Shown piece after piece: positions 22,640 through 34,173 of a stretch of 64,000 nucleotides of DNA (position 1 is its first letter; every line of letters starts with the position of its first letter). The notes beneath the pieces are model-generated. The model was not told where the DNA came from. It searched no databases and saw only the letters and a program-made list of their open reading frames with translations. This DNA is from Flammula alnicola (lineage: Eukaryota; Basidiomycota; Agaricomycetes; Agaricales; Strophariaceae), in assembly GCA_015499995.1 (NCBI GenBank), contig JADNRV010000029.1:124001-188000 (forward strand). The letters are read 5' to 3'. The position numbers and the translations under genes were made by a program.

Positions 22640-23856
22640 ATGGCTCTTTCATCACGCTTGTTCTAGTACAGTCATTCCTCCAGTTACCCGTGCCTTCACA
22701 GGCGCAACCATCGTATCATCCGCGTTGTATGATATCTATGTTGGAAAGGACTGGGGACAGAAGCGGCGCAATATATGACAGTCGTTCCAGGCTCTGCTTT
22801 CTATGCAACCTGGACGCTGCTCACATCTGCATTAGTTGAAACGTCTATATTCGAGGCAAGTGACGTTTGCTGAGGCTCCTGTCTCAAACCCGTACCAAAT
22901 AAAAAGGTTCGCGTAGTTCATTGCATCCTTAATTTTCGTCCCTGCCTCTTTGAAATACTTGGAACGACTTTGGGGCAGCATTGAAACTCTGAAATTTATT
23001 GTGGTATCTATCGTCGCTTCAAACATCATTGCTTTTGGGTTCAACTGGATCGAATTCATCGCGACACGAAATGCGGATATGTTCCTGTGAGCAACTTCAC
23101 TAACTTTGAAAAGTCCGCTATGATTTATTGATTTTCTCTTTGAAGATATGGAATGCGTTACCATGGCCAAATGGCCTTACAAATAGCCATCCTCGTCGCC
23201 TTCACTCAACTCATTCCCGAACATCAGATTCAAATTCTCGGTGTTATTAAAGCTCGCGTCAAGGTTGGGGATTTTCTCCCCCATGGCTAGAGGTTTCTCT
23301 GACCTCACTTCCTTTTAGAGCCTTCCTAAGGCTTATCTGACCTTAGCCACAGTGCTGTGCATCGTCGGTTTCCAGTGCCCATGGATCATAATTCAGTTTG
23401 GCTGGTTTGTGGGTTGGGTATATCTTCGTTTCTACAAGAAGAACCCCGGAGACTCAGTTGGAGGTGTAGACACCTATGGCGATAGGAGCGAGACATTCTC
23501 TCTGATCTCTTGGTGCCCTCCTTTCATACAGTAAGCAGTGCACTCCTGGGTGCCGCGTTCGTTGTTGACACTTGTTCTAGCTACCCTCTCACTCTCCTGG
23601 GAAACTTTGTATACTCGCTGGCCAATTGTTTCCACCTTATGCCATCAGCTGGCTCGGACGTCGAACTCGGTGGTTATGGGCCGGTTCTAGGAACTGCACC
23701 TTCAATGCAGACGTCATACTGGGAAGAAACTGGATATCTGTCTGCCAACAATCTCTCGGTATGTCTCCTCTGCCGCTTTCTTGTTGTTTGAATGCTGATA
23801 ATCAATGTCAGTTGCCAATCCGTTTCCTTTCGCCATCCTGGCGGCCGAGCTTCTGA
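22640..23856 (+). CDS. TMEM115/DUF1751-family Golgi rhomboid-like membrane protein
   Basis: These proteins have a rhomboid-like fold without the catalytic residues and work in Golgi-to-ER transport. Visible segments are TVIPPVTRAFTGATIVSSAL, YMTVVPGSAFYATWTLLTSA, LVETSIFE, LKYLERLWGSIETLKFIVV, YHGQMALQIAILVAFTQLIP and SLPKAYLTLATVLCIVGFQC. Then come WFVGWVYLRFYKK with GDRSETFSLISWCPPFI, the family signature. The intron after ETSIFE uses a GC donor (gcaagt at about 22856) and ends tag before FIASLIF. Others are GT-AG. The 5' part needs two frame changes: between MALSSRLF and TVIPP, and between DWGQ and YMTVV. The 3' end is uncertain: one splice gives a stop at 23856, another reading runs to 24094. 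Family certain, model partial. Confidence 0.65.
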
Positions 23857-24444
23857 ATCACCTGTCGCAGTGGACTCCAATCCCAAAGGATTATGCAGAG
23901 GCCACCAGCGCGCGACCTGCAGATTCTATTTCGCAATCGCTTCCTGACTTTGTCGTTGGCTCAAGCAGAGACCCCAAGACCCACAACCTAAAGGTCGTGG
24001 GAATAAGCTGGGTTTTTCGTTTTCTACAAATTTGCTAACTTGTCGTCATCAGGTTGTTTTGGATTTCTTGTGGAACACAGATGGTGGGAATTGAAGAAGA
24101 GAATCGCGATGGGACAACTTGAAAAAGGGAGGCGTCAGGTCACTTTTATGTGATGGATTGAATCCACAATCAGATTTATGTCACGTATCAGTGGCATTTG
24201 CACCAACCTGTGTCTGTTGCATTACTTGATCATTCCACCCTTCGACACCCAGTCTGCTGCGGAGTTAGCATGTTATCGACCGTCTTTCGCCGCGGTGATG
24301 ATACACTTGCATGTACTCGTACATGTAACATAGCAGAAAAGCGACCTAAACAGATATAGTGTAATTCTCAAGAGGTCAAGGAATCAATAGGTGCATAAAA
24401 GCGAAAACTGTTCCTGTAGTATGCTGTAGTAATCACTGGGTACG
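23857..24444. other. 3' flank of the TMEM115-like gene
   Basis: An alternative last part of the gene may occupy 23818-24094, reading NPFPFAILAAELLNHL onward in another frame. The rest, to 24444, has no coding signal. Confidence 0.35.
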
Positions 24445-25982
24445 TCAAACGCGCTGTAGCCACCCGACCTCCAGGCCGGTCATTGTGCGAAGACTTTCGG
24501 GATACGCAGAATTGCTTTCTTTCAGCAGACCGGCAAGGCGGCGACATATAGGCATTGGGTAGGAGAGGTATTCTGCCTGTGGGAATCCGGGGTATCTATT
24601 CAAGATGCTAAAGAAAAGAAATAACTTGTCAGCGGCGCGACTGTAAGAAGAACGAGTGATTGACGCACCTTTTGATATCCACATCATTTTCGTTGGGTTT
24701 GATAAGTTTATAGAGAACTTTCGCTGCGAGAATGTTGGCACTCTTTGGAATTGCATGTGACCTGGGTGTCGTGTAAGCCAGACGAATTCTGGGCTTGAAT
24801 AGCCAGATCTGATCTTGGTGTTAACATCCAATATTGAGCCATAACATCAATAAGGCTCACAAGAATTCTAGGCTTCTCCTCTTCTTCATCTTGGATAACG
24901 AAACGATACGAAGCATGAGCTTGAACGAATTCGGTCATGTCCTCGACGATGAATGCAGATAACGGAATTCGGAGAGGGCTGGTGTCCAAGTTAGGAATGT
25001 TGAACGTATAACGAAAGGAGCGAAGCTTACTCGGCTGTTTGACTGACGGGACGAACAGCGTACTTGAGAATCCTGTATACCGTCGTGTTGCCCGTATCCA
25101 AAGCTCGCTCTTGACACCGGCCCACGATGGCCCGCATAAACATCGCGTTAGACGCCAATTATCGTTGTGCTAGAAGCGTGCATCGATAAGCAAAGAGTCT
25201 TACCATTGACGATGACAAACGCGAAAAAGGATTAAAACAAAAATTGTGCCCTCAAGCGTAGCCCCCATGAAGTTGACCTTATTTCAGCATGAGAGTTGTT
25301 TGAAAGAGAAGCCGACTCGGAGTCTTATTCTAGGACATCTTGTATCAACTGGTATAGCCGTGCCGAACGTCTCCGACCTCTCAAACATGACCTATCAGGT
25401 TCCTTCAAAGGCGGTCAAGCCTAAGAAAAAACCGAGGAGCCATGCCGATGGTCGCTCAACGATCATCAACAGCCGTCGGTGGAAGCCAGCGCCAGTCTTC
25501 TTTTTGCCCGAAAAAAAAAAGAATAAAAAAACAACAGTATGAAAGAGCTCACCTTGCTGTCTTTCGCTACGTGGAGATTGTTCTCGTTCATAGCCGACTC
25601 GTCGAACAGGATATAGCTTCCACCAACTAATCCTTGTCCTGAGGAAGGCCAGAACCCACCCTTTGAGTACTTCTGGACTTGGTCATGGAGTTTCTGGTCG
25701 CTGTGGCACATCCACGCCTCAACGAGTTCTTCCCAGTGTTCCGACGGCAGATCCCTCCAGGTGTGACTTTGTCGATTGGATCAGAGGAAGAGAGCACGAT
25801 GCGCAGAGAAAAGATGTCGGTTTGATAGCAATGAGCTGAGTAGCATCGAGGAGTGGAGCAGAGGTGTTATCGCCGTGTTCCGAAGGTGAATTAGGCGGAG
25901 ACTGGGTCATGAGCTTGATCTCGTAGTGGCCGCTCTGCGCTCGCACTTCTTTCGCGCCCGGGGATGTGTGCGCGGGTAGCAT
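24445..25982 (-). CDS. UBE3D/Ipa1-like HECT_2 E3 ubiquitin ligase domain
   Basis: The product matches the UBE3D family (HECT_2, DUF2351; yeast Ipa1), which binds E2 enzymes and in yeast is tied to mRNA 3'-end processing. Motifs in order: LPAHTSPGAKEV, GHYEIKL, a CASC pair, WRDLPSEHWEELVEAWMCH (the family signature), GGSYILFDESA, RCLCG, GRCQERALDTGNTTVYRILK, YAVRPVSQTAE, RIPLSAFIVEDMTEFV, RIRLAYTTPRSHAIPKSANI, AAKVLYKLIK, and a final exon to TGA 24445. Two one-base gaps are implied. One is near 26005, upstream of ATG 25982, where the domain really begins in the preceding frame (ILVFFTVTGTK). The other is at 25131-25133, between RCLCG and IVGRCQE. It may be the C-terminal half of one gene with the reading frame ending at 25982. 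Confidence 0.8.
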
Positions 25983-28084
25983 CAGGGGCAGAGAGGAGTA
26001 TGGACCGACTTGATCACGAGATGATCTCCGCCGTCGAGGGATGGGTCAGGGAAAGGAGGGAGGATCTCGGCTTGGACATCCGCGACGACTTTGGTACCAG
26101 TAACTGTGAAGAAGACGAGAATGTGGTGCAGGTTTTCGTGGTTTTCTGCGACATAGAAGATATCAAATCCTGAGAAATTAAGTTTCAGCAAAGGACAAAC
26201 GTGGGTCGAGCGACAAAATTCACCATGGGATTGCTTGGCCTTCGACTTTCCTTTGGACACCGCAGCACTATTACTTGAGTGTGAAGAATTAGATGATCTC
26301 GACGATGAAGACCGAAGCCAAGCGAGAGGAGGCGCTGACAAGCTGCGATGTCTCTTCTCCTCGCTTTTTCTGGTTGGTATGTCAGGTAGCGGAAATTCGA
26401 GCTCCATGTCAGCTTGAGATATATGCGCTGGTACGGCTTCCCTGACAAACTCCGGTAATGTGAGCAGAGCTTCAGCGTCTCTGGTCCGTTCTGATGCAGG
26501 CAGAGATTCGCGCATGAACTCTGGTAGAGTCAGCATTGCCTCGGGGTCCTTCACTCTTATTTGCAACACGGCGTCCTGTCCATGAATCCGACCAGCCTCC
26601 GAATGTCGAGCTAGCTGTTCAACAAAAGCATCCCGCTAAGAGAAACTAAGCGAAATGAATGGATTTCAAAAGTTAAAGAAACGAACCTTGACTGATTCCC
26701 GTTGGCGGGCGCGCTCCAATAACCTCGCATGCATAGCACCATCCAAAACAACTGACTGGTCCTTCAGCGTCCTTTCAGAGGCCTTCCCAATTAAATCAAG
26801 GAGGTTCTCGAGCTCCCTAAAGTCGCGTTCCTTGCCCTTGCCCTGCGTTGTTCGCTGCGACGGTCCAGGCTCTGACCCCTCTCGCCTTGCTTTCTCCATC
26901 TGGGCCAACTTCGACGACTTAAGTTCCACTCGTTGGTTATGCAGCTGAGGCGCAACGAGATAGAGTCTGTCGATAGCCATGGTCACCGCTTCCAGGTCCA
27001 ATCTCATCTTCTCGTCTCCTTGACGGGAAGTGGTCGCTTGCTGATGCCCGGCTTTGCTCTTGCTGTCATCGAACGAAGCTCGTCCGCCGAGTTCGTAATC
27101 GGGCGGATTCTCGAGATCATCGTAGGCCGCAATGTCGTATTGGGGTGGAAGATGGTCGTGTACGAACTTGGGAAGCGTCTCCGTGCGTTGTTTGCACATC
27201 GCAACGACGTTATCGAGCTCCGAGTCGACGCGAGACCAGAGAAGCGCAGTTTCGACAGCCAGCAAAGGTGATGCGCCAGGAACAGTAATTCCTGCTTGTG
27301 ACGAAAGACGCTGGATCTGAAGGTCGCTTAGTTGGCGCGTCAATGTGTCGAAGACATCGATTGGCGGAGGGGCTTCCAGGATGCTGGAGGTTTCTTCAAT
27401 CAGACCTTGACTCGGCAAGTGGGTGATGTTTGCCTGGATATCGGACAAGCGATTGAGGTCCGACAAAAGAGAGACCAGAGCTTTCGCGAGGGAAGCGTCG
27501 CTCATCGATAGTGACGAAGACATCTTCTCTACACGGAGATGTAGCTCGCCCAACAATTCCGCATCCGTAGCAGATTCCCTGGCTTCAAGGATCTCTCCGT
27601 TCGCTTCATGGTTTCGCAAGTTGGTAACGAGGGTATAGAGTGCAGAAGTCGATGTGGCTCTTCTTGAAGGGCCGTGGAAGCCATGGTTGGTGAAGATGGC
27701 ATTGAATGACGACGATCTGGAAGTATAGGGTGCCAGCGTATGGGCTCAGAAAGTAGATTGTTCAAGGTCATAAGACACGACTTTTGAACATAGACGATAG
27801 ATGGCAATACATCTTTCTAGTATAAACATCAGAGATGTGATAGATCGTTGTATATCCCAAAATTAACTCACCAGTGCAACAGTGTTCGAACTTTCGGGAG
27901 TCTCTTCGAGTGATGTTGATGGTCCAGCTATGATTTCAGATGAAGCCCCAACTTCAGCGGCTGGGCGCTGGTCAGAGTCGTACTGTGCGAGCTGTTCCCT
28001 GGGAAATGGAGAGGGTATTTCCGAGTCCAAGAAAGGATTGGACACAGGCCGGGTATTGGTTTTCGGTCGAGTGAGAGTCGCCAT
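25982..28084 (-). CDS. Uncharacterised helical protein running into the UBE3D domain
   Basis: ATG 28084 opens MATLTRPKTNTRPVSNPFLD, a disordered leader. After an intron comes a helical region: NHEANGEILEARESATDAEL, HLRVEKMSSSLSMSDASLAK, LTRQLSDLQIQRLSSQ, LLWSRVDSELDNVV, then RELENLLDLIGKASERTLKD. Later there are two near-repeats, LTLPEFMRESLPASERTRDAE and LLTLPEFVREAVP, then a Ser/Asn linker. A phase-correct intron leads to FDIFYVAENHENLHHILVFF, which I read as the start of the UBE3D domain. The frame stops in TGATG at 25980-25984, where the UBE3D frame begins. One break in frame lies near 27730, between LLSEPIRW and PYTSRSSSFNA. So this is probably the N-ter­minal part of one fused gene, or a separate gene ending here. 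No family was recognised for the helical part. Confidence 0.55.
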
Positions 28085-28865
28085 CTGATGGCGCAATCGT
28101 TGAGGGGCACTGGTCAACGTTTAGAAAAGGATGCTCACTATCTCGTCGAGTAACGCAGCTCAGAGCTACCAAAATGTCGGAGTGGAGGCGGCCCTGCAAT
28201 GGCGTTTGTCGGGCGAAAAAAGAGTGGTCTTGACGAAGTTACGTCAACGTATAAGGCCCAAGAAAGATAGGAAATAGGAAACAATTGGGTGTTTTCTTCA
28301 AGAGAAACAGGGGCTTTCTCTCCGAAGGTGGCACTGGTTCAAATCCGGATTTCTAGAGATTTCTAGACCGAGAATTGGGCGAACCTGAAACTAGTAATTC
28401 TTCGGACGAAGAGCGTATCAGACAAGGGGTTTTTGCACAACGTGAGAGATGAAAACTTTACTCCGTAAGAGTCATAGAACGTAGAAAAGATTCTAACGTC
28501 TCATATGAAAACCAGAAAAAGCGACTTGTCGAACAGGTAAAGTAGGCGAAGAGGAGCCAATTCTGAATTCATGTTGACGGGTTCAAGGACATCGCCCTTG
28601 CACGTGATCAAAATTTGTGCCGAATACGTTGTTTGGCCTTATTTTTATCGGTGGCCTTCCCACTAAAGTTAAGACCTAAACGGTCCTAAACAAACTTCAA
28701 CCTGATATTTTATTGTGATAAAAAAGGCCATAGAAATAATTGGCTGCGAACCATAATCAGACTGTGTGCTGGGCATATCAGGATTCAGGAGCAACCTGAC
28801 AGGGTTTACTTAGTCTTGTGTAATTGAAACCGTGGCTGGCAGGGTCCTTCGGTGTCAATAGGGCC
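28085..28865. other. Intergenic, no confident gene
   Basis: This holds the promoter of the helical-protein gene and AT-rich sequence. I see no coding or RNA signal. Confidence 0.45.
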
Positions 28866-29383
28866 TTATCTCTCATCGGCCGATGCACGTGCTCGATGCA
28901 TGTGACCCATCACGTCGCGCGTCAGTGTGTACGAGCAACACTGTTTACAGTGTTTACACCCTTTGAACATATTCATGCCGGGGTTCGTTGTTCTATCCTT
29001 TGCACGGAAGTCAACCCTTGATGAACTGTCATACATGTTCTCGAGGATACTTCCCAGGTGTGGCTTTGTCGTCCATTTAGAACGAAGTAAGTACTCTTTT
29101 ATGAGTGTCTCCACGTTCGACAAGCACTGATCTCCGTCCTTCATCTTTGAAGTCTTGAACATTTCATGTAGATATTTTGGAAGTCCATATTGTTAGTCCC
29201 CTCGATTATGTCGAGGATTTCTCCAATTTTCTGCATGTTTGTCTTCGGGGGCCGTCGCTTTCTTGTGCTTTCCGTGGTGTCTGTCGGCGTTGAACGAGAA
29301 GGACCTGGTGTAATGGGCTCGGGGTTGTTGCCCCGCCAATTAGGCACTGCAGCTCGCTGCCGCTGAGGTGTTTCTGTGGGCAT
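28866..29383 (-). pseudogene. Fragment of an unrecognised, possibly transposon-associated gene
   Basis: ATG 29383 opens a Pro/Thr-rich leader (TPGPSRSTPTDTTESTRKRR) followed by MQKIGEILDIIEGTNNMDFQ. The coding sense then continues only in another frame, as KYLHEMFKTSKMKDGDQCLS and WTTKPHLGSILENMYDSS, to a stop at 28866. The switch sits at the AAAA run 29175-29178 and needs one more A. The layout (short helical segment with the MDF motif, then a basic 'FKTSKMKDG' stretch and a 'SILENMYDS' stretch) resembles the start of large multi-copy proteins found next to transposons in mushroom genomes. I infer that link from general appearance only. The rest of such a protein is absent. Confidence 0.35.
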
Positions 29384-30194
29384 TAAGGTTGTAATTAAAA
29401 TTTCTACTACGATACATGGTGTTGTAGGAAACGAGTGAGACAGGCAGAGACATGGCTCCTCTCAGTATTAGCCGCCCTAAGATCTTATTATTATTAATAG
29501 ATAAGATTGGATCAATCAGTCCACGTGATTCGTTCGAGGTTGAAAAGACGTGTGTTTGATCACCGATAAAGCCGAAGGGACCCACCCTGCCAACCACGGT
29601 TTCAATTGCAACAGACCTTATATTAACAACAGATCGATTGTCATCTGTTGTATATGGTCTGTCAGGAGAGACTAGGGTTTACTCACGTCTTCAGATCTCA
29701 TGGGGGTGCATGGCCATCCTGCCATAGATTAGTGATACCCTCACAAAGGAGGGCATTAAGAGAATAAGCACCTCTTCAAGACAATCCTGAAAAGACAAAT
29801 AACACATTCATTTTGTAGGGCGGTTTGTGTTGAATGAATCAGATAAATCGACGGGTTCAACTCTCCGAGGACATGCTGCAGACTGCACTGTATTCCAGTT
29901 CCTCCATATTATATTGGACTCCAAATTCCTGCCAAAAAATAAAGGGAGTTGGTGATAAAGGCCTCAAGAATTATCTCGTCGAATCTGAGGCTGGCGACGG
30001 CAGAAACCCAAATGTTGTGATGGAGGAGGAATAAAAAGGGAATGGACACTTTATTGGGGTATATTAGGAACAGACGGCATTGCACCGCACGAGGACGGAA
30101 ATGGGATGCTAAAAACGGAAATAAAGTCTTTTACAGGCGGCCAGTTCTGTCGACCACCAACGCTTTGTATCCTGTCAGTCAAGGTGCTGCTGAC
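29384..30194. other. Intergenic, no confident gene
   Basis: AT-rich. A short open frame at 29834-30034 has no motif. This probably contains the promoter of the GT61 gene. Confidence 0.4.
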
Positions 30195-32049
30195 ATGCGG
30201 TGGACAGCTCCGCCGGATAGGCGCGAGATTGGACTCGTTGTACTATGCTTGTCCGTTTATCTTCTTGCCTACAACATCGAAATGACACTACAAGTACTGG
30301 GTATTGACCCCGCGGCGACTAAAGGAGCAGTCCTCAGTCGGCTGGGGGTCGGAAGCACGGTCATTGGAAAGGACGGGCGAAAACCTGCGGGATGGAGGGA
30401 CAGACTGGAGGTTGAGATCTTTGGAAATTGGGAGTGGTCCGAGGGCCACGTCGCAGGTGATGGAGCCGAGAGAAGCCAGCGAAAAGGCTCAGGGCGACAT
30501 GGTGCTCAATGGATTCCGCTGAAGGACGTCGAGGAGGTCTCTGGGACGCGGAAGCCCTTCGGGGACTCGACAGTAGACGATGCGCTGCAGACGTGGGGAG
30601 ACGATCTACCGCAGACGCGCCTGGTGAACCATGTGTCAGGTAACGTGCACTATGTATCATTTTGTTCTTTCTTGCTCAAGCAGATGTCATGTTCAGGGTA
30701 CACCACTTGGACAATGTTTATATCTTCAATGGATCAGTGTATCTGGTCACAGACAGCGGGCGCGTATTCCCGCCCATGGATACTATGGTTAAAAGTGCGG
30801 GACAGGGTTTCGGCGAATGGAAAATCCTCTCTACCGACGAAGCTCGGAAGACTGTTGGTAAATACGGTTCAACGTGCGTCCTGCTTCCCAATTTCGTCGT
30901 GTTATGGAGGCTGATAGTCTTGAATAGCATTCGTGGAGTCTCTTGGATGTCGGCAGACTCACAGCCGCGTACGTTCTTTCTCATCATAGAGGCCTCATAT
31001 GATGACGGTTTGGGTTTGCAGACAATTCTACACTCTTCGCTCTATGGAGGACATACAGTTCTCTCGATACCTCAATAGATAGCGCCGGCCGCACAGGACT
31101 TCCTCCTCCTCGACGTCTCATATTCCCCCACAATTATTTCTTCACAGATGACAACCCTCCATTCGAGCAGCACTGGGTACGACGTAAGCGCGTTGATACG
31201 GGATTTCATCCTTACACCGTCAAAGCCGCTTTCCCTCAACTTTCCATGATGTTTTTGCAGGACTGGGAAGATTATGAAAAGATGGAGATTCCCTTCGTCT
31301 TTGAACGTCTTGTCGTCGCCGACCGCTCTGTTGCCGCAAAGGCTGCCAAAGAGGACGAACCTGTTTATGCTCCTGTCATGCTGCTCGACGCGTCAGAACA
31401 CTGGTGGGAGCCTGTACGGAAAAACCTTGCCCAATACCTGGACGCATATGATGTGAAGCCAAAAGCGAAGAAGGTGGTCACCTATCTGCACACGCAAACC
31501 ACAAACGGACCGAAACTGTCTGCCGAGGACCACGAAGCCCTAGCGAAAGCTTTGTCTGATATGGCATGGAAATGGGGCTGTGAGGTTAACGTCGTCTCCG
31601 CACAAACAGAGGAGACGGATTGGACGACGAGGATGACCGCTGTCGTCAAGTCCTCGGTACGTAACGTGGTTCTTATCGGTTTTATGAGGCTGATATATAT
31701 CTTCGCTCAGGTAATAGTCGGTGTCCACGGGAATCACCTGATGGATAGCGTCTTCATGCGCGGAACGCCACAATCAACGTTATTGGAGCTGTTCCCAACA
31801 GATAAATTTGTGCGAGATCGGGAGCTTGCTGTGCATTCCGTAGGTCTGCACTACCTTGCTATGCGGGGCAATTCGTAAGTCATGGCCGCTTGCTCATCGG
31901 TAGTGGCTTCATCTGATGTTGTTATTTTCATCTGCAGGGCCTTCAGCACGGAACTTCCGCACGTCTCACCACCAAAAGACGATGAGTCAATACCGATTGA
32001 CCTTGATGCTATTCTCCGGAATATCCACGAGGCCCTTTCTCGCACATAG
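30195..32049 (+). CDS. GT61-family glycosyltransferase (DUF563)
   Basis: This is a type II Golgi-style enzyme. ATG 30195 gives MRWTAPPDRREIGLVVLCLS, a short cytoplasmic piece and a signal anchor. The lumenal part contains DNVYIFNGSVYLVTD, WKILSTDEARKTVGKYGST and GVSWMSADSQP. It continues with RRLIFPHNYFFTDDNPPFEQ and DWEDYEKMEIPFVFERLVVA. The GT61 catalytic part then has KVVTYLHTQTTNGPKLSAED, AQTEETDWTTRMTAVVKSS, VIVGVHGNHLMDSVFMRGTP and LLELFPTDKF. GVHGNxLMD is the family's C-terminal signature. Relatives transfer xylose or N-acetylglucosamine to glycans. Introns at about 30641-30683, 30873-30927, 30969-31020, 31657-31710 and 31877-31938 all restore the frame. TAG is at 32047-32049. The gene is intact. 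Confidence 0.9.
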
Positions 32050-34173
32050 GAAGAGGTGCATCTTTATTCACCTCCCAAATTCTGATTTAGCAGGATCTGC
32101 CCCTCCGCCTTAAACTCCAGGGCCATAATCGATTGTATGAGTACACATATTTATAATGTTTTCCCTGGCATGGCGTTATCGACGTCGTATCTTCTCACTC
32201 GCAATTCGTTATCGATCATCTCACAATCTTCTTGATTTTTCTTGATACATCCCAGGATTGCGTCGTCTCTCTTTGGACAATTTTCGCTGTACAGACTATT
32301 AGCAAATAGAGGAACCATATAGATATAACTACGAGGGTAATTTTTTCTGCAATTAAATTATATAAATATAATCGAAGGGACCCTCTTGCCTGCAGTAATT
32401 GAACGTGAAGGTGATAGGTTTCAGCTGCAGTATGGATTTTAATTATATCTACCGTCTGTCGCTCGCACCCTTTACCCTAGTGGCCCCTTAGAGAGCGTAT
32501 GTACTTCGAACTTCTTGAACTTCTGGGAGAAGAGGTTCGTCTTCCTCAATGTCGTTTCGTCCAGAATCGTTTAGATGATTGTTGTCGGCAATCTGTGCAG
32601 CGGCGGTACTATTCTCATCAGGCATATGAGATAGAACTGCATCTAATTTCTGGATTTCTGCGCTATCGTGCTCGGGTATGGCTGGACCCCAGCAAAGTAA
32701 ACTTTTCTTTCACAAGCGCGCCATGGCATAAATGGTAACGACAGTCCAACATCGAATTGCGAAATAAATTCACCGAGAACTTCTCTTTCATTATTTTCAA
32801 TTACTCAACGGCACAACTTGTTGAGTCGGTTGACCAAGTCGGAGGTTATTTCGTACCGAAGATGGAGCTCGCCCTATCATCAAAGGATGAATTATGCGAT
32901 ATAATATTTTTCGTCCTTGTTTAAGAAGGCTGTTTGGACAGTCTGCACCATTTTGTTCTGTGCATGAAGTTTGCGAATGTAAAGAACAACAAAGTTGGGA
33001 TCTCTTCGTTTCATTGCCGAGCGTTTTAACAAAGATCGAGGCTAGAATCTGAACACTCCATCAACCAACCCATCAATACTGTAGTGGAATCCATGAATGG
33101 GTATAATCGACCTTAAATGGCGGAGGGATAGCAAATAAGTATTACGATCCCTAGTCATCGATTGCAATACAGTACTGCGAAGACTTTTCCTTCTGAACTG
33201 GGAGCTTGTGTTAGTGGCCCGGCCCGGCCCAATAAGCGCCCGAGTATTTTAGTACTTACCGACTGACAGAACCCACTTTAGCGAAAATAACCTGTTCTGC
33301 GAAGATATGTAAAGCATGTAAACGTTAAGCATGTCGGGCTGGTCGGCGGCGCCCGGCCTCAGAGCCATGGCTTGTAAGTACATAGCTCCGAAATAGTCGC
33401 CGTTGCTTATTTCCGCGCCCATGCTTGACAGGACCAGGTTCCCATCCATCCTATTCCGTGAGCATCCCCATATGTTACAGCATCCGTCATTCAACATTTT
33501 GAAGTAACTACTGCGCCATGTCCTAAGTCTGCGGTAAAGTACGTACATTGCTATTACGAGCGTTGAGCGATTGGCCCCTTTTGTGCGCAACTTCTCGTAT
33601 CTTTGGGAGAGTCGTGGGTATGTACTTGAGGAGAATCGTCCGTCATACTGACCAGGAACATTTATTGAGGTTAGGGTCTGGCAGCTCAGGGAACGGAAGC
33701 GGACCCGGAATATGATATATCGATCTCAGACCATGTGGATCACATCAACAACAAGATGAATTTTGAAAAGATTAGTTGCAAATTACTTGAATCACACCTC
33801 CTATGTTTTCCCTTCAGTCTGTCTGGAGAGTTGCTTTCAATGTGAAATATAATTCGGCACATTTTTACCTCTTTTTTTTTCCCTTGAAAAGAGCCCTAAA
33901 TAGTAAGGAGCGCAAAGGTGGCGAATCATTACGACGAATATGTTCCGTCATGTAATATGTCCGGGCCGTGGGCGACTAAAATGATCTGACCAAATGATCA
34001 CATATGGGCCATGGCATGGTGGCGGCCGATTCCATCAACGTTGAGCTATACATAGCTAGCCTATGCATCTGCATGCACATGCACTTTTCTGTTATATACC
34101 CGTCCTGCTTTGGGGTTAGGTGATCCCTAATAGTAACAGTGCTAACACCTTCGCCTCTCTTTACGCGGAAGGT
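32050..34173. other. Large intergenic region with one unrecognised open frame
   Basis: A 113-codon minus-strand frame at 33249-33590 includes GDYFGAMYLQAMALRPGAAD. It looks protein-like, but it has no recognised domain and I could not find its flanking exons. The rest is AT-rich, with no repeat or RNA gene that I can support. Confidence 0.35.

Noticed and set aside
22832..23170. Minus-strand 112-codon frame
   Set aside because: It is the shadow of TMEM115-like exons on the plus strand, whose conserved motifs are clear.
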